Below, piece by piece: positions 12,067 to 37,300 of a DNA stretch of 64,000 nt. Source of the stretch: Tubiluchus corallicola. Lineage: Eukaryota; Priapulida; Priapulimorpha; Priapulimorphida; Tubiluchidae. The position numbers and the translations under genes are program-made. The notes under the pieces are model-generated. The model was given only the letters and a program-made list of their open reading frames with translations. It had not been told where the DNA came from and did not search any database. The stretch's first letter is position 1. Every line of letters starts with the position of its first letter. Where the stretch lies: NCBI GenBank assembly GCA_030141605.1, contig JAQGDQ010002375.1:186001-250000 (forward strand). The letters are read 5' to 3'.

Positions 12067-15000
12067 ATGATTAAGTTCTGGTGTATTAATTTTTCAAGCA
12101 CAACTGAATGTAAACAGCTGGGTATGTTGCCGAAAGTAAAGTATAGCCGAATTCCAACGGAAGAGAATTCTACAGATGAGGAAAGAATCTCTTTTGATTA
12201 TGGCTCTTCAACTGATTTTTCTTCGTCATTCTCGTATGGCAGTAAGAGCAAGTTTGGCAGTCTAGGTGGAGAATTCAAGTCTGCTTTTTCATACAGTAGA
12301 ATTGATAATGAAACTAGAGGTTCAACAAGCTACCAAAGAAGTAAGACAGTTTGCATTTACATTTTTAAGTTTGGATATTCAAAATTTAAATAGGCATTGT
12401 ACTGAATTACAAGTTGTGTGTCGATTATTGTTTCTTTTTGAATGTTATTTCAGAATTATTGAATTACTAATAACGAAAACATACATTGGCAAAATGAGTT
12501 ATGACTTAACTACAACTATTACGCAAAGTACTTCAATTAATTAACATGTGTATTTGTACAAATAAGTGAAATAATCAATAACTAAACTAATAACGTTAAA
12601 ACCTATATTTACATCAGACAAAATATGACCGCCCATCATTCCTTATTGTTGTTTATGTATGGTATGGAGTTGCAGTTTATATAAGGTAACTAGGACTTAC
12701 ACGTCTAGACTATATATTATATACAAGGCTGTAGAAGACATAAAGCTACAGTGCCTTGGATCTCCACATTTAAAGTGTTATCTTGGTTAGGGATGTTAAC
12801 AATAACTGTATGTATCGACAACGATGAAACAATTTTTTGTATCGATGTGATAATCAATAATTATTGATTTGTTTTTATCGTTATCATATCGATATTTTCT
12901 CAGGAATATCGTTATAGTTTTGAATTTGACACGTATTGTTGCTTATCACGTATCTTTATAAAATTGTTTCACCTTTCTTTTCCACTTATTTACAGTAATT
13001 AAGCAAAGAAGTGGAAAAAATAATGGTTTAAAATTGGGCCGTATAAGCTTGTCAGATGCCGAATCATTTTCTTGTATTTTTGCTTTACAATAATGGCTAT
13101 TTTCATTCTGAATCATACTGACAAAGTATAGAGACCCCTTTTTACACTTTGATACTGACGAGTGAATGTCAAATATACTATACCGTATTTTTAGTATCAT
13201 TTTCCTGGTTGTGTGCAGCTCGCATAAATCAATGTTTTTATCGCAGTAATATGTTTATCTGTCGTGGCTTACTTATTTATAAATAATTATAACAAACAAA
13301 CTTTTGTTTCACAACTAGCAGCCACTTAAGTATACAGCACACTGAGTGCTCTGAAGCGCTTAATAATTTTAATTATTAATAATACTTTTCTGTTTTTGCA
13401 TAAATTGTCTTAGTTACAGTATCTATCTTATCATATCGTATCGTCTAAAAAATAGTTTATCATTATCGTATCGTTGGAAAAAAGTATCATATCGTATTGC
13501 CAAATTTGTATCATTTAACATCTGTAATCTTGGCAGAGGTTTTGAGAGCCTATCGTAGTGTTAATTAATACTATGCTACTTTACTGTGCATTCCTTAACT
13601 ATCGATAAATGACAGAAAGTTTTATGACTCCTAACATATTCAGAAGTGCACTTTCAAAAATGCAGCCCTACTCTAGAAAAGATGGTCGGAAAAATTTACA
13701 TGCAAACTCTGTGTAAAATTTTGCATATTTCAGTAATTGGTTATAGACATCGATCAATAGTCAATTTTTAATTATTATTCGATGATTGATTGACTAAACG
13801 TTACTTGTCATTACCTATCATTAGGTATCATTTGTCTGAGCAGCAAGCTTCTGTTTTTTTTGGAATTAAAAATTTGGTTTTATAAGGGTCTTCTATTTAA
13901 CCGAGGAGCAAACAGTGAGTTGACTTCATATAAAAAATTCCAACTAAACACTGCAACTAGTAGTTGATAATCTGCGGAAGTAGCCAAAATTTTCAGCTTA
14001 CTAAGTTTAAGTTAAATGTGATAGTATCATTGCTAATATCAGCACGGTTTTGTTCATTAATAAACAAACAAAAATCAACCATTCACTTTGTATGTCACAG
14101 GAAAAGATGGGCCTGTGAAAGTTATGTAGGGAATAAGGAGCTCACAGGAAAAGATGGGCCTATGAAAGTTATGTAAGGAATAAGGAGCTGGGCCAAGCAA
14201 ATTAAAAGTCAGTTAATTAATTTTTATTTTTGGTCAGCAATTTGCCAAAAGTGACTCCGAAATGAACTGCAATTCTTGCTTGTTTCTTGTTCTGCTGTTT
14301 TTATATTTACCAAAATGTCTTAAACATGACTTGTGGAATATAGAGATACGTGAACATATTTATACTGGATTGGCTGCCATGCCAAATCGCTTTTACTGTT
14401 TTGTTTTTTTCATTCCATTTCCAGCTCAGTCTTCATTTGCAATACGATGCATTGAAACTGTTATCACTGCTACTTGTTACGTTCTGTTAGTTGCTGTTGC
14501 TCCATTGTCTTTAATCTTCTGTCTGAAGGTGAGTTTATTACAACTAACTAAGTAACTAAGTTACATGTGAGCCAACCGTTACTGCTGAACAAAATTTTTT
14601 TCATTTTTTTTTGAAGTTTTAAAGTTACGGTTTGTGTGTTAATATATATGTTAGTACTTTATATATATGTTTTATTACTTTAACAAAAAAAAAATGTGTG
14701 TTACATATTGAAATGATTAATTAGCATAATAAGTAGTATAATTATTATCTAATTTCAATTGGTTATCTGCTTTGTTTGTTGAACTTATTATTAATTTATT
14801 TAGTATTAATTAATTACTAAGATATAATGGTTTTGTTGCATATTAGATTTTTATGCCTTGCAGAAATTAAAACAACATGAACGTGCTGTAGTGTACAGAC
14901 TTGGTCACTTGAAAGCTCCACCAAAGGGTCCTGGCTACATTGTCATATTTCCGTTAATAGACCGATGGTCAAAAGTTGATCTCAGGGTTAGAGCGTTTAA

Positions 15001-18000
15001 CATTCCTCCACAGCAGGTACAAAAATTTTGTTTTTTTCTTTACAGTAACAGGTAAACAAATGTTAAGATTCATCATATTAATTTAAATTTCCAAATTGTG
15101 CATGTTTTGGGTGTGAAAGAAAATTTTATTGTGACTTTTGAGGTATCTGTTATTTGCTAAAGGAGTTATGTGGCTGTTTGTTTTTTTGCTGTTTTTACTT
15201 TATTCTGTAAATTACGCATCTTATTTGAATTTTTTGTTGTTCATCATCATTTGCAACTAATCTTTAAAGTTCTTTTAACAAAAGTCATTATAGTTATTAC
15301 AAAAATATAATTATGTCTATGTAATTTTCTACTAAGGTGTTGACAGATGATGAAGGTATAATTGAAGTTGGTGCAGACGTGTACTTTCGTATCAGTGATG
15401 CTGTACTTTCCACGTACACTGTGCAAGATCTCAATCATTCCACGCGTGTTCTGGCTCAGACCACACTCACTTCCATCCTACAAAAGAAGTCTGTCGTTGA
15501 CATTGAGACAGAGAAAATGCTTGTAGCACAAAAACTTATAGAAGAAGTGAATAAGCTAACAAAAGCATGGGGAGTGGAGATAGGACGAGCAGAACTGTGA
15601 GTGCTGCAGTTCAAACAAATTTATGATTTGCTAATGCTATACCATAGATATAGTATTATATCATTAAAGGACAACCGGACGATTGCGTAGGCATTAGTTC
15701 AAAATAAAATATGCTCTAAAATATTGAAAACTACAGTAACTTTTTTTAAATCAAAGCTTAGATTAAATAATAATTACCTCGGATAGTTAAAAATTTGTTG
15801 AACTTTCAAAGCTACGCGCGGTTCAGCAAATCCTCTAAGACTGGCAATGGTGCCTGTTTGTCAAACTTGCATGGCCGACATATAGGTGCTGTCCCGTGAT
15901 AAGCATGATCATGAGCTGCAGTGTTCATCTGTGACGTCAGTGTAACATAGAGCTCATTTTCATGACATCACATCAGCGTCTTATAGCAATCTTCGCTTAC
16001 GCAAACATGCTTACCATTGCACAAACTGTGGTTAGTTTGTGATGTAAGTGATAGCTGTGTTCGGTTCCCGTTAATTAACTTTCCAAAGCAATTGTTCAAA
16101 TACTAGAAACAACTGCTAGCTTTTATATGCAAGAAAATGTATATTTTGGACAGTAAATTAAAATGCGATCATGTCTACTCAATCGTCCGATTTTCCTTTA
16201 ACTATAATTCTCGTGCTTATAGTATATCATTTTTTTTGGAAATGTGGGAGTATGCTATAACTATGTTAATATATCCTCAAACTATTTTTGTCAAATTTGT
16301 TTGTTCACTGTATTGTCAAGACTTACGATCTGCACCTTGTCGGAATATTGTGATGTGCTGCATTCGGAGCACCATATTTTTCCTGAAAACTTTGATTGCA
16401 TTCAAGTTTTAAGCCTTGCCAAAAAGGTTTACACTCTGTGTTTGACCATAACTCAGATGTTGGCAGTAAACAAAGCAGTAGGGAGTATAGAAGAAGATAT
16501 TTAAATACTCGAAGCATCTGTAGTGTTGTCCCCAGTAAGATATTATTGCAAATGCTTATGATAAATGATAAGGTGGATGATATTAAACAAATTTTCTGTT
16601 TTTTGATCTTCTAGGTCACATGTAAAAATCATCAAAGAGCCACCGCCTGCACACCAGAAACTGGTATCATTGTTTCAGGACTTGATAGGTAGCGGCTGTA
16701 GTTCGCCTATGACAAATCTGTTGACGGAACTTGCTGAGAAACCAAAGAATTTTCAAACAGCGGGTAAGCCTATACCTAGTACATGGTTGATTGGCTAGGC
16801 ACATGCACTTCAATGTAACATTGACAATATTTATTAGGGTTGCTGACAAACCCGTTGTAGACTTTTGTTGAGATGTTGTTAGGCCAGCTTTTGCACCTCA
16901 ATGCTTGACACAGATAACTTGCTTCTCAGAACAGTATTTTAGTATTACCCACATAATCACACTATGCATAAACTAATTGACAATTGCTAAAACTGGTAGA
17001 CCATATGTAGCTGTGCAAATATGCATTTAGTCATTAGCAAAGAGCAATCACTCAGTAAATATGAGACGTCTTTGTTACATACATACCAAGTGTTTCTTAT
17101 GTTTAAGTAAGAAAAGTTAAATTCTTATAAAATTAACAGTGCATGCACCAAGTGATAACGTCACCATAATTTCGTGCGCAGTACCTGTTTGCAAAAGTAA
17201 AGACTGCAATGTCACACCTCTGCAAAGGGCCTGCTGAGTTATGTGTAAAAATGCATGCTGCTTCTTTTTAAATTTTGACAGTCTGCGTGCTGCTATTTAC
17301 ATATGAGCAGGAAAAGGGAAGATGCAATGCAGCGACCTGTAAAAAACTCTGTTGTTATTTACTTACTTTAGCATCAAATTCATTGCATTCCGATGCTTCG
17401 GTGCCACTCATCACAACCACAGCTCCAGAAGTCACTCCTGAATGGCTGCTGCAGATTGTTAAAAATCACCTCACTGCTGAACTTGTATCTGCGATAAAGA
17501 CAACGTACCAATTCGATGTCTCGGGGACAAATGGAGGCACTTTCTTCTTGGACCTTAAATATGGTAAGTCTGTAAAAGCATCAAAGTTTAATATTTGTTT
17601 CCCAAGAATACTGCCAGGGTCAAGGAGCTCAGAATGTGTTGACACGTCCTTCCACTAACTGCAGTAGCCCAGTTTTTTAAATTATGATGTTTTTAGGCCA
17701 AAAGCCGGAGTATTTTTCAGTAGCTCCATTTGAATAAGCTTCGCTACTCAGTATGCACAGTACAGCTTTAACTCCTCGGTAGACACCGCATACCATTGAT
17801 CCATCTGTTAAAGGAAACCAAATGATTGTGTAAACACGAGTTCAGAATAAAGAATGCTCTAAAATATTGAAAACTACAATAGCTTATTTTAAATCAAAGC
17901 TTAAATTAAATAAAAATTACCTCGAATACTCAAATTTCGTTAAACTTTCAAAGCTACGCACGGCTCAGTGAATCTACTTGGATTGGCAGCGGCGCCTTTT

Positions 18001-18903
18001 TGTCATGTGCGCGTGGCCGACAAATAGAAGGCAATACCGTGATAACCATGATCATGAACTGCTGTGTTAGTTTCATGACGTCATATGATGTAAAGCCCAT
18101 TTTAGATGATATCATGCGTTTAAGCAGTACTGTAACATCTATGCAAATGTGCTTGACGTGCAAGGGAAGATGTCTGCCATTGCACAATTTTGGTTAGTTT
18201 CTGACATAAGCAATAGCTGTGTTCAGTTGCCGTTAATTAAACTTTCTAAACTTATTATTCAAATATAAGGAACAATTGTTAACTTTTATAGGCAAGAAAT
18301 GTATATTTTGGACAGAAAATTAAAATGAGATTGAGTCATAGCAATCGTCCGGTCTTCCTTTAATTGCCTGAATGGTGACTTACTGTAAATGATTCATGTA
18401 ATGTTTGCTGATTTGGATAGGAAAAATACTCGGTCATTTTTCACTGTAAATTTTTGTGTTCAATGTTTTTCTGAACAAGTCTTTTTAATAATTTATAAAA
18501 TAAATATCAAGTTAATTTTTGAATTCTTAATGTTTAAGAGGTTGTATTATTTGATGTGAGTAGTGCAGCCATTTATGAAGGTGGTGTGAAGGTGTAATTT
18601 AAAATATCTTGGTTCTTTTGTTCATAAAAATTTCGTATAAGTTGTTGTTTGCCAATAACTAATAACTATAAACTCTTGAAAACTGTAAATTTTTCTAAAG
18701 GATCAGGTGATGCCGGTACAGGGCCACTTCGGTCAGGTAACCCAGACGTCACGTTTCAGTTGACACGGGACTATCTTCATCAGATGTTGACAGGTCACGT
18801 GAAGCCAATAGATGCGTACATGAATGGACGACTAGGCATTGTGGGTAATCTTCAAGATGCTGTTCGCCTGAAGACTTTGCTGGATGTAATAAGTTCAAAA
18901 TGA
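12067..18903 (+). CDS. STOML1: Stomatin-like protein 1 (SPFH + SCP2 domains)
   Basis: Seven exons join in frame: 12067-12340, 14425-14528, 14864-15016, 15337-15596, 16615-16763, 17372-17563, 18701-18903, giving 444 aa (425 if the Met at 12124 is used); human STOML1 is about 400 aa. The N-terminus is Ser-rich with a YSRI sequence of YxxPhi type. A hydrophobic segment at residues about 101-126 is the membrane hairpin. The SPFH/stomatin domain follows (ERAVVYRLGHL, GPGYIVIFPLIDR, then LNHSTRVLAQTTLTSIL). The C-terminal SCP2 sterol-carrier domain covers about residues 325-444 (VTFQLTRDYLHQMLTG, AYMNGRLGIVGNLQDAVRL). The SPFH-SCP2 fusion is diagnostic of STOML1 and nematode UNC-24, membrane-scaffold proteins of late endosomes that influence ion channels and cholesterol distribution. 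Introns 4 and 6 each contain a TTAA-flanked MITE. All splice sites are GT-AG. Confidence 0.95.
12793..13521. repeat. AT-rich dispersed element in STOML1 intron 1
   Basis: A segment rich in TATCGAT/ATCGTATCG words, bounded by the inverted ends ATGTTAA (12793) and TTAACAT (13515-13521). It shares its right-hand end (GTATCATTTAACATC) with sequence at about 5936-5950. No coding capacity and no clear target duplication; it is probably an old MITE. Confidence 0.4.
14096..14190. repeat. Tandem duplication, about 47 bp x 2
   Basis: Two adjacent copies of a 47-bp unit beginning CACAGGAAAAGATGGGCCT differ at a couple of positions. It lies in STOML1 intron 1 and is a recent local duplication. Confidence 0.85.
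15664..16201. mobile_element. TTAA-flanked MITE in STOML1 intron 4
   Basis: A 538-bp element whose ends are inverted repeats: AAGGACAACCGGACGATTG after a TTAA at 15664-15667, mirrored by CAATCGTCCGATTTTCCTT before a TTAA at 16198-16201. A close relative sits at 17808-18363, and the two align through the interior (GCTCTAAAATATTGAAAACT, ATCAAAGCTTA, CTTTCAAAGCTACGC). TTAA at both ends of two copies fits a piggyBac-type target site, but the superfamily is not proven. Confidence 0.72.
17808..18363. mobile_element. TTAA-flanked MITE in STOML1 intron 6
   Basis: Second copy (556 bp) of the family at 15664-16201, in the same orientation. It has TTAA at 17808-17811 and 18360-18363, and a right end (CAATCGTCCGGTCTTCCTT) that mirrors the left end of the sister copy. 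Its own left end is more diverged. Confidence 0.72.
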
Positions 18904-19164
18904 GTACTGTGCAGTAGTGACGAGGAAAGCCAAACGAGAAACTACTTGTATATATTTTAGCTGTTATCTAGTCAGTCAGCTCAAGCACAATAAGTGAGCT
19001 CAGAGATTATCGAGATTGTGTTTTCTATTGAGCAATGTGATCAACATGCAGTTCTTATATGCATTGTTATTTATAGCATCTTTAAATTAGATATATTTAT
19101 GATGGATTCGATTTTGTTGTCACAATGTGTGATTATCGTTAAATGTAGGATTTTATAGTTACTA

Positions 19165-19170
19165 AATAAA
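19165..19170 (+). terminator. Candidate polyadenylation signal of STOML1
   Basis: AATAAA 262 bp after the stop codon, the first canonical hexamer seen downstream. The actual cleavage site is not determined. Confidence 0.4.
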
Positions 19171-20570
19171 CTGATCATTTTTAATCCTTGATAACTACGA
19201 CAGAGCATACATAAATGGTTTTTGAGTTGTCTGAATGTGGTCTGTGGTGCAAAACACATTGTGTTTCACCACATTTATGCCAGACTGTTACTACAACTGC
19301 TGCAAAACAAATTCAAGTCTAGCAGCTGTTATGTCTAATTGCTACTATTTCAATTCACATTCACAACTAACCAAGATAATTGCTGTTTCATAGTTTCATT
19401 GTATCATACTAATTTTATTCTTGCAAAATTTTTAAATTAAAGTATAGCTATATAATGGTAAGCATACCTAATTTCACAGCTGAACTTGCAATAATACAGA
19501 TTTAACACTTATCCTTGCAGATTTTTATTTTAATATAATTTTACAAAATTCCTTTCTTAATTTATAGATTCTAAGTAAAAATAAACCAGTTAAATTCAAA
19601 ACAATTGGTCTTACTGTGAAAACGAAACAGTTGCTCGGTTTGGTGTGATGTAGCTTGAACAGAAAATTAAATAATGTGATTGAGACATAGCGTGATTGTA
19701 TAAAATTACTTATTATATATGTAGGCTTGTTTAAAAGAAGTGACATGTTGTGCACAAGTTTTTAGTTATTGATGTAGATCAGCACCAATTTATGACTACT
19801 TGGCCAGTTATCATTTTTTGTTAAGCAACATCGTATAAATTTGACCACAGGACTATTTAGCCACTTGTTACCATTTTCTTAAACTATTTTTCATTAAAAT
19901 CTTGGAAAACTTCAATAGTGCACTTTTTATATTGTTTGAATGGATGTCATGTTACAAAATACCCTAAAACCACAGCAAAAAATGCTACAAGTAGAACATA
20001 ATGCTAACAAAGAGGTCATTAATGACAAGTATTGATACGATGAAGATAAAAGAAACAAAATATGACGTTTCAGTCAGCCTGGATCTTTGCGTATTTTTTA
20101 TCGTGGGATTTTTTTATTAATAATGATACTGTTTTTGTATGGTGTGTCTTAAGCATTGTACCATAACAGCAAAGGCAAAAAACTTCTTATGACATATTGA
20201 GAAAAATAGAAAATAAATCCATAGCGCATTGTATAAAACTACATTTATTATAAATGTTTATCACCTTCAAACTTAAACTCAATTCATAAGCATTACACTG
20301 GTTAATATATTCAGTCATTTTAATTTAGACATTTTATATAGGGCTTACAGCATTCCAAAAAGTAACATAACTTCGACAAACAATGATATATGCCTGTAGG
20401 CCAACTTTATCCGGCACCGGGAAATTAACTTACAGGATTAAATATTCTGCAAGTCAATGAAAGCATATTGCACATGCACAATGAAATTACTACGCAAAAA
20501 TGTTAATTAGATCTAGATTAATATGATTCATATTTTTATAATAATTAAGATATAAATTACTATCACAAAA

Positions 20571-20576
20571 TTTATT
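20571..20576 (-). terminator. Candidate polyadenylation signal of the phospho-lyase gene
   Basis: AATAAA on the minus strand, about 14 bp after the stop codon. This is unusually close, so a more distal hexamer (TTTATT on the plus strand near 20110 or 20240) may be used instead. Confidence 0.3.
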
Positions 20577-20589
20577 GATTTAGTGCATC

Positions 20590-31919
<11,330 letters not shown>

Positions 31920-34300
31920 TTTCTTAGCAACGTGCCTATTATCAACACTAGCTAACGTTCTATCCTCTTCCTTAAGATAACTCGACCAGATAGGAACTTT
32001 TATTTACGGGCTGAAGTGCCGATGAGTTACGGTACGATTTTCGTTCAACATAACTCTGATTCTCTGTGATAATCGTCTGCAGACGATTTAGCTGCAACTA
32101 GACCTGAACACGCGGACAAAGAAACCGCTGATATCACACGGTCAACGCATGACCAAAAGCTGCTTCAACTTTCCAACTAACTACACAGATCCTACACACA
32201 TGATTGACAACTTCACCGATGCTCAACAAACTTCTAACACAAAGCGTGTGCAAACTGTGCAAATACGGGAAACGTGCGTCACGCGTGCAGCTCTGTAGCT
32301 CCGCCCATTTGCTTTCTGCTTGTTCCATCTAGTGAGCAGAGCAAACTACTTTCCTTAAAATATTGTCAGTAAAATAAATGTCAAAGTGGTAAATCTGCAT
32401 TATTTATTTTTCCACGACATTACTACTCCGTGGCGAATTTTATCTGAATTTTTCTTTTAAGAAGACTTGCAGAAAAACATATTTTCAGCAAATAAAATAT
32501 TATTGCACCAGGATAATTATTTTATTATCACAACGATAATGCACACATAATAGAAACAGTAATAATTAATAAAAATAGAAATCTCAGACATAGAAAACCC
32601 GATAAGAATAATTTACAAAGCACAATTTAAAAAGTTTCGAATAATGAAAAGGTACAATTAAAATAGAGATGTGTTCTGTTGTACACTTTTAATGCACAAC
32701 ATCACTAAATTAGTGATACACAGTATTAAAACGCAATAGTTTTTAATTCACTTGAGCTTCCGCATTTTAAACATTTTTCATCTAGGCCTTTTACTGGATT
32801 TTTGGAAAAATTCATGTAATTATCTCTGATGTTTCTCCAAATGCTCTGATAAAGGTTTTATTAAATCTGAAAATTGCAAATCACTGTTTGTGAAAGACTC
32901 GCAAGGTGTAACTGCAAAACAAATTTTCAATGAACAAGTTGAAAATGATTTTATATACTATAATGTATATTCTTAGTGTGCTTCAATGTGGTAGTAATTT
33001 GAATTAAATACATGGTTTCCACAATCCTATTGGGATTATATTCAACGAAGTGGGTTAAATCTTTCACAGACATAACTTGCTATTTTCTTGTACTACTGAA
33101 ATGGGCCTAAAAAGTGGAAAATCATTAAATAGTTTTCATAATTTCAGACTGTCTTCAGTTGCATATCCAAAAATACTGTCTTGCTTATAAACTGTTATTT
33201 ATGTTGATGTTCGGGTAATGTTCACAACCTTGACACTGTCACACTTAGCTTTGTCCCTCCCATGTTGCACTTATGACTTGTATGTCACATGATCATAACA
33301 GTTGGCTGACCTATGTTTAGCCTCTACCATTTGCCAGCGTTAAAATCTATATTGCAGATTATTTGTTCAGTGTATGTAAAAATTATGTAAAAGGTTTATC
33401 TAGTTTATCTAAAATGTTTCTTTTCTACACTTGCTGTAAAACTGTGGAGTGGGCGAGATCTAGATTGTATAGGTCTTGTAGTTGTGTGCCATAAAGGCCC
33501 CAAAGTATCAAAAAAATAAGATTGGAAAATTATTACGACAATATATTAGCCTTTACCTACTATAACTCTATATTTGCGAGACAGTGCATCGATTTGCATA
33601 TAATATTGATTGTTCTTAATTGTTACACAGTAAAAAATAACGTATGCAGCAAACAAGTTACTTTCACAAATTATAATTATGGAGATGCAGAAAAATTGAA
33701 GTTTTCACCATTTCCATTTTCTCACTAATTATACTAACCAGTTTTTATTAATGCATTAGTAAACTAAATTGCTACAGAGCAAATACTGGCCAGTCTGACT
33801 ATTTACTTTGTTATAGCTATAATGATAAGAGCCCAGTTGTAATACTCATCTGATAATGATCAGTGCCCATATCTCTATTCTCAAGCACAAAAATATTTTA
33901 CATTGATCACAGTCACACAGAGATTCTTACTGACTGTTAAAAAAAGCTCTCGCTCACAATGCTTCCTCCTTTTGCCATTAGATACCACCAAGCTGAAGCT
34001 ACACATTTTTATTTTAATTCTAGCCAAGTTATGACACTAGTGTTGCTATGTACCAAAATTAATATTGAACTAACAGTAGCTAAAGTGCTTTTAAAAAGTG
34101 GCCTAAATTAACAACCTCCTGTGAATGTGCTGCCACCTACACTAAATTTTTGTCATTTAAAGTCTAGCAGAAACACGTAATAGATACATGATAACTTAAA
34201 AAGTCAAAAGTCATTAATACTGCACAATTGATAAAAACCCTGTTACTTTACAATGTTGTGTTAGCCTATAACTTTGAAATGAGCTTAAAAATAATTAGCG
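31920..34300. other. Intergenic region between the phospho-lyase gene and YDJC
   Basis: Both flanking genes are on the minus strand, so this holds the phospho-lyase promoter and 5' UTR (probably 31920-32340, relatively GC-rich with several CGs) and the YDJC 3' UTR. A 64-codon minus-strand frame at 32134-32328 might be untranslated leader but has no recognisable content. Nothing else seen in 32340-34300. Confidence 0.45.
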
Positions 34301-37300
34301 TCACAAGTCCAAGAATGATGTCAACACAATCTGATGCCTCTCCAACATGGCTTTCATTTCAGCACTCTTGAGCACTCGCACTTCGTGTTCTCTGTCGGAT
34401 GATTGTGCAAAACTGTCTGGAATGCCAGGGCATGTCCCAGCACCTGAAATGGCTCTGTATCCGGGATGTACCATTAGTTCACAAATGAAAGGATGAGAAA
34501 GATGTTTAGCTCGAGCATACATAGACGAGATTGCACTTTCTATGTTATGTACGCTCGAAAACTGAGACATTGTTGAAATGCCAACAAAACCATCTGGAAA
34601 TCTGGGAGAAAATAAAACAACTCCATGTTAAAGAATGAACTGTTTCTTTACCACAGCAGTTTTCAAGCATTGTTTAAGCAGAATGATGATAGGGAAAACA
34701 AATTCTCAGAACGAAAATAACAGCCAGCACCCACTTAAGCAAAGACACGACTTTATTCATATACAAACATCTGAAATGTTTCGACCAGTTATGGTCATCT
34801 TCATGCAACAATACACCTGAATAAAAATAGTGTATAAAAATTGCAAAAATCAACATTGTGTGATTTATTTGTGTAGTTTGCTTCGCACAATATTGATTTT
34901 TGTAATTTTTCTACCCTGCATTTTATTTAGGTGGAATGAGTGAAACATTGCAGAAGTTTATATGCTGAATAAAACCTATGTCTTTGTTTAAGTGGGTGCT
35001 GGGCGTTACTTTGACTTTGATGACCAATTGGTCCTTCGTTTTCTATATATATATATAAGAAAGTGTCAGGGGTGCAGGAAAAAGGAAAGCGAAGGACCAA
35101 TTGGTCATCAAAGTCAGCTACCCTGAACCAGGAGTTACCAACAGTAGTAATTTCATTTAGTGCCTCACAGGAAGATAAAAAGCAATATAGTAATAATAGG
35201 AAGATATTAAAGAATCTCTTTCAAACCTTATATTGTTCAACTTGAAAATTGGAGCACATCGTGCAGCGTTATCTGATACAGTTTTAAAAAACAATGAATT
35301 TTTGTATGCTCCATCTACCATTTGAGAATGTTTGTTAAGCAGCTCCAATTCTAGAGGGAGTCTTACTCGACTTATGCCATACTTGTGTAGCTCATCTACT
35401 AATATATCACAGATCTCTGAAAAAAAACAGCATTCAACAAAAAGATGTGATAGTAATAATTTAAAAAAATTAGTTGTACATATTTTAAGGTTGAAAGCTA
35501 CAAAAAGAACTATAAAGCTAGTTTTCAGTACTGAATAGGAGGTGATACACTAATAACTACAAAGTTAGTTTTCAGTATTGAATAGGAGGTGATACACTAC
35601 ATAGATTCACTCTACAAACGAACTAGGATTACCTATAGTTTATTAAATTCTGAAACATAGTATGTAAAGAGTAGCACAGTCAGTGACTTTAGTAAACAGA
35701 ACTGCACCTACAAACATTTTGACTATACAATTAGTACATATATATATCAGAGAACTCGTATGCTGTATGTTATGTTATAATGCGTTAATATAGCATTAGC
35801 AGTGCGACAGGTTTGGTCATGTGGCCATGTAGAATTCAGCTAGAAGATGCCAAACAGGTCAGTCTGTCAACTAAGCACGAGTAGTTTGCTACCTCACTCA
35901 GCACTATTATTGTCTTGTTTTGGTTTCTTCTGTATTCTTTAAATTCCTTCAAGTCTTTTAGTTTTCCATAATCTTTTTAAACACTTTTTTTCTGCTCTTT
36001 CAGTGCTTTGGCAGGTTTCAAGCCATTAGAAACCACTTAAATAATTAAAATTATGTTTTATTATAAAAATGTTAAGAACTAAAATCACAGAATGAAAAAG
36101 ATCATTCAAGAAGTAGGTTATTTGGATCAAAAGAAAAATAAAATGAATAAGAAAACTAAATTTCTCTGGTATCATTTACCTGGTATCACATGAACATGTT
36201 GATGACCGTCAACATGATTTGGATAACAACCAACTAGCTGATAAAACCTCTCAATTTGAGCTCGAATCTCTCTTCTTACCTGCAACAAAAATGCCTTTTG
36301 GTGCAAGTTAAGTTTGAAAAAATGAAGCAGTTGTTATAACAACACGTTCAGACTAGCGAGTTTTCTTGCCAAGTAACTAGCTTGTTTAATTAGTGCCAGA
36401 CAGTTTGCAATTTCTTGCTGACAGGAACTAGCAAAGCAGTTCCACTTGCAAGTTTGCTGTCAGAGAAAAAATGTGCTAGTTTGAACGTTCCATAAGACAG
36501 TAAAAGTTTGTTCTGTTTAGAAGATCGAGAAGAGTCTCTATTGTTAAATTATAATAGATAACGAAACCAACTGTAGTTTAACTCTCATATTCAGCTTCAA
36601 AACAGAAGGTCTTGTAAGACTCCCATTCAGATTAAACTTACTATTTCCAAAAAAAAATATTTGCCAAAATGTGAAATTACTTTACTGAAGTACACTGGCA
36701 CTCCAAGAAAAATAATTACAAGAAAAGTAGTTCCTAAACTTGAAACCTGAAAATGATCTTCCTACCAAACTGAGAGAGTTACTTCCAGACAGAGAATGGA
36801 CAACGGTAATCCACGCAAGATGAAGCTTATACATTTTGCACGGTTAAAAACACAAGATTTTGTTAAAACATATCAGGGCAGTAGGTCAACACCAAACACA
36901 CAAAAACGGTACCTCGTCACAAATAATCTCATTTCTTTTACAAGCTTCATAGAATTTGTCCTTGCCACGCATGAAGCCATTATTTCCAAGAAGAGATGAA
37001 ACCAGTGATGTTGTTTCTACTGGTTTGCCTTCAGTCAGGTTCAAGTGCAAACCTAGAAGAAGAAAGACGACTAATTAAACTAACAAAAATGAGAATCAGC
37101 TTTGTTCTCACGTTACAACAGACATGTTCGGTTAACATTTTGAATGAAACGCAATAAAAATAAGGACTGTCTTTGCTAGAATGTTACTTCTTTTCAGAGT
37201 AAATGATGCAGAGTTTTCTCTAAAATTCACTTAATTTGACATAGTAGCCCTGATCCCCCTCCCCTAGAAGCAACGCTCCAACAATCTTTTTCAAAGTAAT

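Larger units (their letters stand above)
18904..20589. other. Convergent 3' intergenic region
   Basis: AT-rich spacer between the 3' ends of STOML1 (+) and the phospho-lyase gene (-). It holds the 3' UTRs and no further gene or recognisable repeat. Confidence 0.6.

Noticed and set aside
14262-14424. Signal-peptide-like frame starting MNCNSCLFLVLLFLYLP ahead of STOML1 exon 2
   Set aside because: It runs through a good 3' splice site (CATTTCCAG, 14416-14424). The exon starting at 14425 joins exon 1 in exact phase, so the stretch is intron.
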